Assembly: GCF_002895565.1 (NCBI RefSeq)
Contig: NZ_AZRN01000032.1
Span: forward strand, 62,001-126,000
Reading direction: 5' to 3'
From: Petrotoga mexicana DSM 14811
GTDB taxonomy: Bacteria > Thermotogota > Thermotogae > Petrotogales > Petrotogaceae
Length of the DNA stretch: 64,000 bases
Shown here: positions 53,040 through 62,316 of the stretch, piece by piece
Layout: each line of letters starts with the position of its first letter
How positions within the stretch are numbered: position 1 is the stretch's first letter
Notes under the pieces: model-generated
What the model was told of the DNA's origin: nothing
Databases searched by the model: none
What the model saw: the letters and a program-made list of their open reading frames with translations, nothing else
Translations under genes and position numbers: made by a program

Positions 53040-53896
53040 AAAATACGACGCTATGGGCAGTAGTTATAATCGTAGCTTTTTTTGTAATTCTCTTTAGTTT
53101 TACGGCTTTCTACATCGTTGATCAAACTCAGCAGGCAATAGTCCTTAGATTTGGAAATATTATAAGCATAAAAACGGAACCAGGAATATATGTAAAAACT
53201 CCCTTTATAGACAACGTAGTTAAACTCGAGAAAAGAATCATGATCTATGACATACCCGTAGAAAGAGTAATAACTTCCGACAGAAGAACTATCTTAGCCG
53301 ATACATATGCAATATGGAGGATAGAAGATCCTCAAAAGTTCATTGAAACACTCAGGACCGTAGAAGTTGCTAAGACAAGAATCGACGACATCGTTTATTC
53401 TCATGCAAGAGATGTTATAGGAAATTACACATTTCCTGAGGTCCTTTCAATAGAAAGGCTTGCAATCCTGGAAGAAATAAAAAATCGCAGTGAGGCATCA
53501 CTCGAAGATTTTGGAATAAACGTAGTTGACGTAAGGCTCAAAAGAACCGATCTACCTCAAGAGAACACTGAAGCTGTATACGAAAGGATGAAAAGTGAAA
53601 GGTACGCCATGGCTGCTCAATTAAGGGCTGAAGGAGAAAAAGAAGCCCAAAGAATGAAAGCCGAAGCTGACAAACAAGCAAGTATAATAAGATCAGATGC
53701 CCAAAAAGAAGCTGATATCATAAGAGGAACAGGTGAGGCAAGTGCAATAAACATTTACTCAGAAGCTTATTCCTTGGATCAAGATTTCTTCGAACTCCAA
53801 AAAATAACAGACATTTACAAAGACTCTTTCAACAACAGTGTATTAGTAATACCCAACGATTCACCTTTACTTGAACTTTTCTATGAGGTGGAATAG
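53036..53896 (+). CDS. hflC: Membrane protease modulator HflC
   Basis: This 286-residue partner of HflK has an N-terminal helix (AVVIIVAFFVILFSFTAFYI), a band-7 domain (VDQTQQAIVLRFGNI, EPGIYVKTPFIDNVV) and ADTYAIWRIEDPQKFI. The HflC-type VDVRLKRTDLPQENTEAVYERM precedes the coiled coil with the repeated EKEAQRMKAEADKQA. The gene ends at the first base of the lipoprotein gene. Confidence 0.94.
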   Translation: MKNTTLWAVVIIVAFFVILFSFTAFYIVDQTQQAIVLRFGNIISIKTEPGIYVKTPFIDNVVKLEKRIMIYDIPVERVITSDRRTILADTYAIWRIEDPQKFIETLRTVEVAKTRIDDIVYSHARDVIGNYTFPEVLSIERLAILEEIKNRSEASLEDFGINVVDVRLKRTDLPQENTEAVYERMKSERYAMAAQLRAEGEKEAQRMKAEADKQASIIRSDAQKEADIIRGTGEASAINIYSEAYSLDQDFFELQKITDIYKDSFNNSVLVIPNDSPLLELFYEVE

Positions 53897-55818
53897 TGTT
53901 GAAGCTAGTTTCTAAGATAGTATTATTCTCGATGTTAATAATATTACTCTCGGGATGTCAATACGTTGGTAATTCTAATGTTGATTTTGAAATCGTAATT
54001 CCAACCAAAATTTCCCCAAATATCCCGTTAACGATAAAAACAAACTTTTACTATGAAAACGTGGAAATAATTATCGACGGTGAGGAGATTGCTCCTTCCT
54101 ATCTTATGAGTGAGGAGGAGACTTTTTCCTCCCTTATGGATGGTGAGGAAGCTTCCTCCTCCATTCTTATGGACGACGAAGAAACTTCCTCCTCCATCTT
54201 TATGGACGGCGAGGAAGCCGCTTCTTCCTCTTTCCTTATGGGTGGGCTGCGGGGCGAAGGGGCGCTAACAAAGACACTCTTCCTCACGGGTGGGCCGCGG
54301 GGCAAAGAGGCGCTTTACAACATCAACGATGGCCTCCACACAATCAATATCAAATTTTTAGATAACAAAAACAGAATTATCACTGAATATGCCACAAACA
54401 TAACTTTTGATTCCACTCCACCAAAACCATCATATTTCAACCAAGAACTATCGGCAGGCAATTTAAATTTAGAATACAAAGTAGATGAAAAAGACTTTTC
54501 TGAAGTCTCTTTATACTACAACGAAACAGAATTAGCCTCTTCGACTTCGTTACAAGACAGTTTCTCAATAAAAATGACCAAAAATTCCGGAATTAAAAAT
54601 TACGTTCTACAGTTCAAAGATGATGTCGAAAACACTTACAATCACCCGATCGAAATAGATACGGACATTGACAAACCTCCGGTTATAAACTCAGACATTG
54701 TAAGCGTTAATCTTTTTTCAGAAATCAATATGAAGATTTCTGATGACTGGGATGATAACTTTTTAGTTCTCATAGATGATGGAGATAAAGTTAAATACCC
54801 ATCAGAATTGTTACTAAAGCCAACAAACAATGCAACTATGATTGTTTTTGACTCAAACAAAAATAAAACCGAGAAATTTGTAAATTTTAACGTTGACGAT
54901 CAAATCCCTACCCCGCCTGAAATTACGGCACGGCTAATCTCTGAAGACATGGATTACATATCTTGGCGATATGATCCCAACTATCAAAATTACGTTGTCG
55001 AAAAATATGATGAAATATTTGGCTGGGAAAAAATTTTTGAATTAAAAAACACGTTCATTGAAAACCCAAATTATGATATTATTTTTGTAAGAAAAGTTAC
55101 CAACAATGGAACATACGGGTTACCTTCAGATCCGGTAATCACTCTCTCAGAGGCTCTCGTTCCATATGCCTCTGGTACGATAAACAAAGTAGACAAAAAC
55201 CTTTTCTTGCCACAAATTAACACGCCCTTTGTTATAGCTTCTGATATACTAATACCCGAAGGGAAAACATTTTTGGTAGAATCTGGAAACCAAATCAGAT
55301 TATATAACGGTGCGACTGTGGTTGTTGAAGGGTTAATGTTTTTAATGCCAGGATTTGATAAAACTCATATATTTGGAGAAGGAGAAATAGCACTAAACGG
55401 TGGAACCATAATCGCCTACGACACAGACTTTGAAAACATCAAATTTACAGGCAAAGGGAAATTATTATTTCTTAAAAACTCAACCCTGGATAATTACAGC
55501 TCAATTGACACACAAAGCATAGGGAGAATTTGCATTTACGACTCATCTATATCGGACTACGTTAAAATAACAAACTCATCTGGTGTTTATACCAATAATA
55601 CTTACTTAAAAGAAATATCGTTAAATAACGTGGCAGAATCATTATTCAAAAACTCAACAATAGACCTTTTCAACTCATCTATAAACAGCAGAACGATAAT
55701 GGAAACTTCTACTATAAAATTAATGAACATTGAAACATTCTCATTCATGAACAGCATTGATACTAAAATAGAAAGACTAAATATAGGGGAATATTCAATA
55801 TTTCTAAAAACAGAATAA
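53896..55818 (+). CDS. Surface lipoprotein with repeat-derived acidic/Ser tract
   Basis: This 640-residue protein has a lipoprotein signal (LFSMLIILLSGC, lipid Cys about residue 22). Residues about 69-140 are low-complexity, four imperfect 10-12-residue copies (MDGEEASSS pattern) followed by LMGGLRGEGALTKT and TGGPRGKEAL, encoded by the intergenic repeat in frame. Beyond, there are Ig/fibronectin-like segments (TPPEITARLISEDMDYISW, about 335-355). From about residue 420 on come strand-turn repeats of Ser, Asn and Ile that suggest a beta-helix. The start is GTG or TTG overlapping the hflC stop. I recognise no family for the whole protein. Confidence 0.75.
   Translation: MLKLVSKIVLFSMLIILLSGCQYVGNSNVDFEIVIPTKISPNIPLTIKTNFYYENVEIIIDGEEIAPSYLMSEEETFSSLMDGEEASSSILMDDEETSSSIFMDGEEAASSSFLMGGLRGEGALTKTLFLTGGPRGKEALYNINDGLHTINIKFLDNKNRIITEYATNITFDSTPPKPSYFNQELSAGNLNLEYKVDEKDFSEVSLYYNETELASSTSLQDSFSIKMTKNSGIKNYVLQFKDDVENTYNHPIEIDTDIDKPPVINSDIVSVNLFSEINMKISDDWDDNFLVLIDDGDKVKYPSELLLKPTNNATMIVFDSNKNKTEKFVNFNVDDQIPTPPEITARLISEDMDYISWRYDPNYQNYVVEKYDEIFGWEKIFELKNTFIENPNYDIIFVRKVTNNGTYGLPSDPVITLSEALVPYASGTINKVDKNLFLPQINTPFVIASDILIPEGKTFLVESGNQIRLYNGATVVVEGLMFLMPGFDKTHIFGEGEIALNGGTIIAYDTDFENIKFTGKGKLLFLKNSTLDNYSSIDTQSIGRICIYDSSISDYVKITNSSGVYTNNTYLKEISLNNVAESLFKNSTIDLFNSSINSRTIMETSTIKLMNIETFSFMNSIDTKIERLNIGEYSIFLKTE
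54103..54315 (+). repeat. Repeat family units inside the lipoprotein gene
   Basis: Two canonical G-run units (54240-54266 and 54288-54315, 48 bp apart) are preceded by four decayed units starting at the CTTATG-like points 54103, 54133, 54166 and 54199, spaced 30, 33, 33 and 36 bp. Every spacing is a multiple of three. Confidence 0.85.
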
Positions 55819-55836
55819 AAGGGCAAAGCCCTTTTG
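55817..55836 (+). terminator. Hairpin at the lipoprotein stop codon
   Basis: AAAAGGGC-AAA-GCCCTTTT, an 8-bp stem with a triloop followed by a short T-run. It has the shape of the repeat family's middle module with AAA in the loop. Confidence 0.55.
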
Positions 55837-56172
55837 AAGCTCCTTAGATGGGCGGGCCGCGGGGTAAAAGGTACAGACCCCCTTCCTTACGGGTGGGGAG
55901 CGGGGGAAGGGCGCAAATAAAGACCCTTTTCCTCACGGGTGAAAAACAGAGTCTAAGGGACCGTAGGTCCCTCTTCCACATGGGTGGGCTGCGGGGCGAA
56001 GGGGCGCAAATAATTACTAAGCGCAGCTTACAAAAAAACTTTTAATCAATCAACTCACAAAAAACGCTCCACTTTTAAAAAGGTTCGCAGGGCGAAGCCC
56101 TCATTCTAGCAGAGTTTAAGGGACCACAGGCCCCTTCCTAAAAAGGGTGGGGAGCGGGGTGAAAGGGCGCTA
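55837..56172 (+). repeat. Repeat cluster 6: tandem units and a full composite (55.8-56.17 kb)
   Basis: Units at 55850-55871, 55891-55914, a decayed one near 55937, then GGGACC-GTA-GGTCCC (55957-55971), a unit at 55982-56007, AAGC-GCA-GCTT (56019-56029), AGGGC-GAA-GCCCT (56089-56101), a GGGACC-ACA-GGCCCC variant (56120-56134), and a last unit at 56145-56170 abutting ATG 56177. The gap holds no gene. Confidence 0.9.
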
Positions 56173-56176
56173 ACAT

Positions 56177-56875
56177 ATGGACACAACCACCAAAATCCAT
56201 CAAATAGACCAAATTTACAGATCACTAAAACTAAAAACACCCAACAAACATCATCTCCCAACACATGCAAGTGTACTATTATTAGCCACTCATCCAGCAA
56301 AAGACAACTCCACCATCGTCGAACTCGGAAGTGGCATAGGGCACGTCAGCCTTGTAATTGGGAAAATGCTACCAAACAGCAAAATAATAGGTATAGAAAT
56401 ACAAAAAGAACTATATGAATACTCCTTACAAAACAAAGAAACAAACGAAATAAACAACGTAGAATTCCTCAATACAGAAGTAAAAAACGTCAAAAATCAT
56501 TTTGACACAGAATCTATAGACTATATAATTTCAAATCCTCCACACTACTTTGATGGATTAAAAAGTCAAATCAGCGATAGAAAAATTGCCAGATCAGCTG
56601 AAGACTTAAAGGTATTAGAAGATTTCATCTATGCTTCAAAATACCTTTTAAAAAACAAAGGACTAGGTTGTTTTATAATTCATCCTTACGTCCTTTCAGA
56701 CGTATTAATAATCTTAGAAAAAAATAATTTAGAACCTCAACACATATATATCGCCTACGGAAACAAAGAAAAAGACGCCCAACTAATCTCTTTGACATTC
56801 AGAAAAAACGGAGGTAGAAATCTGCTCATTCACCCTCCGATCTTCTTCTCTGAATGGTCTAGGGAGCGCAGTTAA
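56177..56875 (+). CDS. tRNA1(Val) adenine-N6 methyltransferase-like protein (TrmN6/YfiC type)
   Basis: This 232-residue class I SAM methyltransferase has motif I VELGSGIGHVSLVIG (about residues 52-66), acidic IIGIEIQKELYEYS, and the N6-adenine motif IISNPPHYF (about 117-125). A basic segment SQISDRKIARSAEDLKVLEDF follows, as in the YfiC group that modifies A37 of tRNA-Val. The only ribosome site is GAAAGGG in the repeat unit that ends 6 bp before the ATG. The target is inferred from family resemblance only. Confidence 0.78.
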   Translation: MDTTTKIHQIDQIYRSLKLKTPNKHHLPTHASVLLLATHPAKDNSTIVELGSGIGHVSLVIGKMLPNSKIIGIEIQKELYEYSLQNKETNEINNVEFLNTEVKNVKNHFDTESIDYIISNPPHYFDGLKSQISDRKIARSAEDLKVLEDFIYASKYLLKNKGLGCFIIHPYVLSDVLIILEKNNLEPQHIYIAYGNKEKDAQLISLTFRKNGGRNLLIHPPIFFSEWSRERS

Positions 56876-56884
56876 AGGAAAGAC

Positions 56885-57080
56885 CTCTTTCCCTTATGGG
56901 CGGGCTGCGGGGGAAGGGCGCTAAATAAAGAACTCTTTTCCTTATGGGTGCGTTCGGAGACCTTAAGGGGTTTACCCTTCAATGTTTGGGTTAAAGGGAC
57001 CGCAGGTCCCTTCCTAAAAAGGGTGGGCTGCGGGGCGAAGGGGCGCTAATAAAGACTAAGCGTAGCTTACAAAAAAACAA
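56885..57080 (+). repeat. Repeat cluster 7 upstream of dprA
   Basis: Units at 56898-56922 and 57021-57046, with a TTAAGGGG-type hairpin near 56963-56981, GGGACC-GCA-GGTCCC (56996-57010) and AAGC-GTA-GCTT (57058-57068). All are sense to dprA. Confidence 0.9.
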
Positions 57081-57151
57081 TAAAAATCATTCCACAAAAA
57101 TAAGAAATTGATACTAGCGGGAAAAAGGGTGGAAGGAGGCTTTCACAATCA

Positions 57152-58144
57152 TTGAACATACTAGACATCATAACCCTCAAAGAAGTATATAAAAAATCCA
57201 ACAAAGAACTCTTAGAATACACAGAAACAAACACATCACCCACACTATTCAAAGAAGAATTCGAAGAAAACAAAAGAAAAATCGTTCAAAGCTTAGACAA
57301 AATAAAAGATTTAGGCATAATCACTTACTGGGACGAAGAATATCCAGATCTATTAAAAATCATCAACGACCCTCCAGTAATTCTTTACTATTTCGGTGAT
57401 CCATCGCTTTTAAAAAGCAAAACAGTCTCCATTGTTGGAACAAGAAAAGCCACAGATTACGGAAAATCTATATGTGCTGAAATCGCCAAAGTCCTGAGCA
57501 GCTACACTATAGTAAGTGGAATGGCATATGGAATAGATTCGATAGCCCAAAGAAACGCAAGAAAAACGATTGCCGTTCTAGGTAACGGGATAGACATAAT
57601 ATATCCAAAATCCAACGAATCACTCTACAACAAAATAAAAGAAGAAGGGCTAATAATATCAGAATATTTCCCAGGTACCAGGGCAACAAAATACACATTC
57701 CCGTACAGAAACCGCATAATTGCAGCTCTATCTGAAAAAACCATAGTTGTGGAAGCCGCTAAAAAAAGTGGATCACTAATAACCGCAAGATACGCACTCG
57801 ATTATGGAAGAGAAGTATTAGCCGTACCAGGGGATATAACAAGGTTAAATTCATACGGTACTAATTATCTAATCTACTCTGGCGCCACCCCCATAATCTC
57901 TTTACAACACCTAAAAGAGTTATTTGGAATAACCAACTTAGAAGGGGAAAGTCCCTCTGAAAATCTTGAAGAAATGGAGGTAAAAGAAAAAATACTAAAA
58001 CTAATAAACGAAGGGAAAAATAACTTAGACTCAATATGTGAAACCTTAAAAGAAGACGTCTCAACAATATTATCCACTATAATGCAACTAGAAATAGATG
58101 GGAAACTCTCCCAAGAAAACGGCACATACTTTACCCTAAATTAA
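57152..58144 (+). CDS. dprA: DNA processing protein DprA (Smf)
   Basis: This 330-residue protein loads RecA on incoming single-stranded DNA in transformation. The Rossmann-like core has YPDLLKIINDPPVILYYFGD, VSIVGTRKATDYGK, VSGMAYGIDSIAQRNA, AVLGNGIDIIYPKSNE, FPYRNRIIAALSEKTIVVEA and VPGDITRLNSYGTNYLI. A C-terminal winged helix follows (ESPSENLEEMEVKEKILKLI onward). The start is TTG 57152 after GGAAGGAGG. It suggests competence genes elsewhere. Confidence 0.95.
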   Translation: MNILDIITLKEVYKKSNKELLEYTETNTSPTLFKEEFEENKRKIVQSLDKIKDLGIITYWDEEYPDLLKIINDPPVILYYFGDPSLLKSKTVSIVGTRKATDYGKSICAEIAKVLSSYTIVSGMAYGIDSIAQRNARKTIAVLGNGIDIIYPKSNESLYNKIKEEGLIISEYFPGTRATKYTFPYRNRIIAALSEKTIVVEAAKKSGSLITARYALDYGREVLAVPGDITRLNSYGTNYLIYSGATPIISLQHLKELFGITNLEGESPSENLEEMEVKEKILKLINEGKNNLDSICETLKEDVSTILSTIMQLEIDGKLSQENGTYFTLN

Positions 58145-58315
58145 TAAAACCCCTTAGATGGGCTGCGGGAGAAACCCTTTCCCATTTCCTTAGATGAGAG
58201 GGCTTTTTGGGATGAAAAGGTACATACCCCCTTCCTCACGGGTGGGGAGCGGGGGAAGGGCGCTATCAAAGAACCTCTTCCTTATGGGAGGGCTGCGGGG
58301 CGAAGGGGGGCTAAC
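58145..58315 (+). repeat. Repeat cluster 8 between dprA and glgB
   Basis: Two good units (58240-58263 and 58285-58312) and two decayed ones (near 58159 and 58197), period about 45 bp. Confidence 0.85.
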
Positions 58316-58335
58316 ACAAAAGGAGGTGGCAACAC

Positions 58336-60522
58336 ATGCCAATACTAACGGAAAAAGAAATCAACATGCTTGTCAATGCAGAATGTCACGACCCCTTTAT
58401 CTATCTAGGCTTAAGAGAACTCGACAAAGAAAACTTAGTCATAAGGGTTCTACAACCCTTTGCAAAAGAAGCATATTTGATTTCTAAAAACACCACCGTC
58501 AAACTCGATAAAATCCACGAAGCTGGACTCTTTGAAAAAAAGATCCCAGGATCCCAAATATTTGAATACGAAATAAAATGCACAGACTACAACGGCAACA
58601 CCTGGACTTACAAAGACCCCTACTCTTTTTTACCAGTCATATCTGAATACGACAGATATCTCTTCAACGAAGGGAACCATTACAAAATATACGAAAAACT
58701 AGGCGCGCACCCAATGAAAATAAACGGAACCGAAGGGGTTTTATTCTCAACGTGGGCACCAAACGCTAAAAGAGTCAGCGTCGTTGGTAACTTCAACAAT
58801 TGGGATGGAAGAATACATCAAATGAGGGTCTTAGGTCAATCAGGAATATGGGAAATCTTCGTTCCTGGTGTTGTTGAAGGAGACTTATACAAATTTGAAA
58901 TCAAAACTCAAAATGGAGACCTCTTACTAAAAACAGACCCTTACGGAACTTACTTTGAAGTAAGGCCCAAAACAGCCGCCATTGTATACGACATACAAAA
59001 CAAACACACATGGAACGACTCCAAATGGATGGAAGAAAGAAAAAATAAAAATTGGATAAAAGAACCGATGTCAATCTATGAAGTCCATCTAGGCTCCTGG
59101 GCAAGAAAAGAAGAAAATCAATTTCTAAATTATAGGGAATTAGCGGAAAAACTTTCAGCATACCTTAAAGAAAACCATTTCACCCACATAGAACTATTAC
59201 CTGTAAGCGAACACCCCTTAGACATCTCTTGGGGATACCAGGTAACAGGCTACTATGCCCCAACAAGCAGGTTTGGAAAACCCGAAGACTTCATGTACTT
59301 TGTAGATAAAATGCATCAAGAAGGTATAGGCGTCATCGTTGACTGGGTACCTGGGCACTTCCCAAAAGACGCACATGCTTTGGGAAGATTCGATGGCACG
59401 GCGCTTTACGAACACCTTGACAGTAGATTGGGAGAACACAAAGACTGGGGAACATACATATTCAATTACGGAAGAACTGAAGTTAAAAACTTCCTATTGA
59501 CAAACGCACTATTTTGGTTGGATAAATACCACATCGACGGCTTAAGGGTAGACGCTGTGGCTTCAATGCTATACTTAGACTACAGCAGACAAGATGGAGA
59601 ATGGATTCCCAACAAATACGGTGGGCGAGAAAATCTTGAAGCCATTGATTTCATCAAACAACTCAACACCGTCGCCTATCAATACTTCCCTGGGATTGTA
59701 ACCATTGCAGAAGAATCTACGGCATTTCCAGGAGTAACTACGCCGGTTCATGAAGGAGGCTTAGGATTTGCATTCAAATGGAACATGGGGTGGATGAACG
59801 ACACACTAAGATACTTTAGCAAAGACCCAATCTTTAGAAAATACCATCAAAACGACCTCACATTTTCTTTAGTATACGCTTTTTCCGAAAACTTTATCTT
59901 ATCCATTTCTCATGACGAAGTCGTACATGGCAAAAGGTCCCTTTTGGAAAAAATGCCAGGTGATGATTGGCAAAAATTCGCAAACTTAAGACTCTTTTAC
60001 TCCTACATGTATGCCCATCCTGGGAAAAATTTACTCTTTATGGGAAGTGAAATAGCCCAAAGAAAAGAATGGGACTGCTCCAACAGTTTAGACTGGCACC
60101 TATTACAATACGAACCTCACAAAAAAACACAACTATTTTTAAAAGACTTAAATATACTGTACAAAAATCACCCAGCATTATTTGAAATCGATCACCGTTA
60201 TGAAGGCTTCGAATAGATAGACTTCAACGATGCGGACAACAGTGTAATATCTTTTATAAGAAAATCAGAAAACGAAGACGAAATCATCGTCTGCGTCTTC
60301 AATTTCACACCAGTACCAAGGGATAACTATAGGATAGGCGTACCAAAAAAAGGCGTATACCAAGAAATACTCAACACCGACTGGACACAATACTACGGAA
60401 GCGGAGTAGACAATCCAAAAGAAGTATACTCTCAAGACATACCCATGCATGGAAGAGAACAATCCATAATACTCACACTACCACCTCTAGGTGGACTATA
60501 TTTCAAATTCCTAATAAAATAA
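58336..60522 (+). pseudogene. glgB: 1,4-alpha-glucan branching enzyme, interrupted by an in-frame TAG
   Basis: GH13 branching enzyme that makes alpha-1,6 branches in glycogen. A CBM48 domain (GVLFSTWAPNAKRVSVVGNF) and the GH13 barrel are intact: GLRVDAVASMLYLDY (nucleophile Asp), TIAEESTAFPG (acid/base Glu), SISHDEVVHGKRSL. After residue 626 (HRYEGFE) a TAG at 60214-60216 interrupts, but the same frame goes on for 101 codons (IDFNDADNSVISFIRK, then DWTQYYGSG and LPPLGGLYFKFLIK), the normal C-terminal domain. GFEW is usual at this point, so TAG probably came from TGG. Without readthrough the product lacks about 100 residues. GGAGGTGG precedes the ATG. Confidence 0.92.
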
Positions 60523-60529
60523 AGGTCCT

Positions 60530-60945
60530 TTCCTTATGGGCGGGCTGTGCGGGTTGAAAAGAAAAAAGAAACTTTTCCTTATGGGTGAGCTGCGGGGGTA
60601 GGGCGCTAACAAAGAACCTTTTCCTCACGGGTAGAACGGTGCAATCCTTTCCTCTTTCCTTAAATGGGCGGGTTGTTGTGATGAGAAGATAGAACTTTTT
60701 ATCCTTATGGGTGGGCCAGCGGGGGTAGGACGCTAAAAAAGAACCTTTTCCTCATGGGCGGGCTGCGGGGCGAAGGGGCGCAAATAATGGCTAAATGCTG
60801 CTTACAAAAAACCTATAATCAATCAACTCACAAAAAACACTCCACTTTTAAAAAGGTCCAAGGGCGAAGCCCTCATCCCAGCAGAGTTTAAGGGACCGCA
60901 GGTCCCTTTCCGAAGAGAGGTGGGGAGCGGGGGAAGGGCGCTAAA
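60530..60945 (+). repeat. Repeat cluster 9: longest array (60.53-60.95 kb)
   Basis: Six tandem unit positions start near 60538, 60582, 60628 (decayed), 60665, 60709 and 60755, spaced 37-46 bp. They are followed by the spacer with a weak AAATGC/GCTT hairpin, AGGGC-GAA-GCCCT (60861-60873), GGGACC-GCA-GGTCCC (60892-60906) and a last unit at 60918-60942. The 444-bp gap holds no gene. The next gene has its own AAAGGGAGG site. Confidence 0.92.
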
Positions 60946-60966
60946 AGCTATAAAGGGAGGTTAGTT

Positions 60967-61977
60967 ATGAAGGCAATAATCCTTGCAGGAGGCTCAGGAG
61001 AAAGATTCTGGCCTCTATCAAACTCAAAAACACCAAAACAATTTCTAAAACTTTTCTCAGACAAAACCCTCATAAGAGAAACCTATGAAAGAATGCGCTA
61101 CAAAATGGAGCCCAAAGACATCTTTATCATCACATCAGAAAGATACCAACAACTAACGATGAAAGAAATCCCAGAAATACCAAAAGACAACATCATCTTA
61201 GAACCAATTCCAAGAAACACCGCACCAGCTTGTATGATAGGAACTCTAACAGCCCAAGATGATGAGATAGTAACAATACTCCCTGCCGATCATTACATAC
61301 CAGACAAATCAAAATTTTGGGACACCCTATCAAAGGCAATACAAGGTGCGCAAGAATTCGACGGACTATTCACCTTAGGAATAACGCCAACCAGGCCAGA
61401 AACTGGTTACGGTTATATAGAAGCAGGAAAACCAATAAGCAACTCTACTTACAAAGTCAATTCATTCAAAGAAAAACCAGATCCTGAAACAGCTAAAACT
61501 TTTCTATCAAAAGGCAACTTCTATTGGAACAGCGGGATCTTTGTATGGAAAAAAAGCACATTCTTAGAACAAATGAAAAAACATTCTTCTGATATATATA
61601 ATAAACTCATAAACATCTCTCCATGGGATACAGATAATTTAAGAAAAATCATGCCCAGTATCGAAAAAATAAGCATCGATTACGCCCTATTAGAGCGATC
61701 TGATAAAGTCTATGTAGTTAAAGCAGATTTTACATGGTCTGATGTAGGAAACTGGGTATCAGTAAGAGAACTGCAAGGATACTCAGATAACGACGAAAAC
61801 GTTGAAGTTATAAATGGAAAAAATGTGTTCGTTAAATCCGATAAATTTGTAGGAATAATTGGATTATCAAATATTATAGTAGTTGAAGGAGAAAACGGTA
61901 TCTTAATCACAAAAGAAGAAAACTCCCAAGACGTAAGAAAAATATCGGAAAAACTAAAAAAAATGGGGAAATTTTAA
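60967..61977 (+). CDS. Mannose-1-phosphate guanylyltransferase
   Basis: This 336-residue enzyme makes GDP-mannose from mannose-1-P and GTP. The nucleotide loop is LAGGSGERFWPLSNSKTPKQF (about residues 6-26), with EPIPRNTAPA, LPADHYI, GYGYIEAG, FKEKPD (active-site Lys), and NSGIFVW. It lacks the C-terminal isomerase domain of bifunctional ManC. It likely serves cell-surface polysaccharide or compatible-solute (mannosylglycerate) synthesis. AAAGGGAGG lies before the ATG. Confidence 0.92.
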   Translation: MKAIILAGGSGERFWPLSNSKTPKQFLKLFSDKTLIRETYERMRYKMEPKDIFIITSERYQQLTMKEIPEIPKDNIILEPIPRNTAPACMIGTLTAQDDEIVTILPADHYIPDKSKFWDTLSKAIQGAQEFDGLFTLGITPTRPETGYGYIEAGKPISNSTYKVNSFKEKPDPETAKTFLSKGNFYWNSGIFVWKKSTFLEQMKKHSSDIYNKLINISPWDTDNLRKIMPSIEKISIDYALLERSDKVYVVKADFTWSDVGNWVSVRELQGYSDNDENVEVINGKNVFVKSDKFVGIIGLSNIIVVEGENGILITKEENSQDVRKISEKLKKMGKF

Positions 61978-61984
61978 AAATATA

Positions 61985-62014
61985 GGGGCTCCAGAATGGA
62001 GTCCTTTACTTTTC
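61985..62014 (+). terminator. Terminator after the guanylyltransferase gene
   Basis: GGGCTCC-AGAAT-GGAGTCC hairpin with a following TTTACTTTT. Confidence 0.55.
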
Positions 62015-62038
62015 CTCATGGACAAGCTGCGAGGTGAT
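62012..62038 (+). repeat. Decayed repeat unit providing a ribosome site
   Basis: CCTCATGGACAAGCTGCGAG corresponds to a G-run unit that has lost its runs. The GAGGTGAT at its 3' end is the ribosome site for the gene at 62044. Confidence 0.55.
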
Positions 62039-62043
62039 CCATT

Positions 62044-62316
62044 ATGATGGTTGGGATACTTATAGCTTTTTCAATTGGCCTTTTTTTTGGATTAAAAGGA
62101 AGGCTAAAATGGTTGAAAAAAATTAAACCCGTCTTATGGTCAACAGTTCTGTTGCTCTTTTTCATGGGTTATGAAATTGGCAACGATGACACTTTGATTT
62201 CTCAAATTAAAGAAATTGGAATCACAGCTTTATACATAGCAGTTTTTTCCATTGTTGGGAGCGTTCTTTTCACTTCTATTTACGAAAAGTTTTTTAAAAA
62301 GGAGAAGTCTAAATGA
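62044..62316 (+). CDS. LysO-like exporter, N-terminal subunit
   Basis: This 90-residue membrane protein has three hydrophobic segments (about residues 2-16, 27-44 and 57-78). It matches the N-terminal part of LysO/YbjE (Lys_export, DUF340): FSIGLFFGLKGR, then LLFFMGYEIGNDDTLI. E. coli LysO is a single protein of about 300 residues that exports lysine; here two genes divide it, overlapping by 4 bp (ATGA). Confidence 0.75.
   Translation: MMVGILIAFSIGLFFGLKGRLKWLKKIKPVLWSTVLLLFFMGYEIGNDDTLISQIKEIGITALYIAVFSIVGSVLFTSIYEKFFKKEKSK

Noticed and set aside
58194-58487. Plus-strand open frame of 97 codons overlapping the glgB start
   Set aside because: It is made of repeat-unit translation and then runs out of frame in glgB, which has the clear ribosome site and family match.
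60214-60216. TAG in glgB as pyrrolysine or recoded stop
   Set aside because: No pyl genes are seen, and Trp is the usual residue here, so a TGG to TAG change is simpler.
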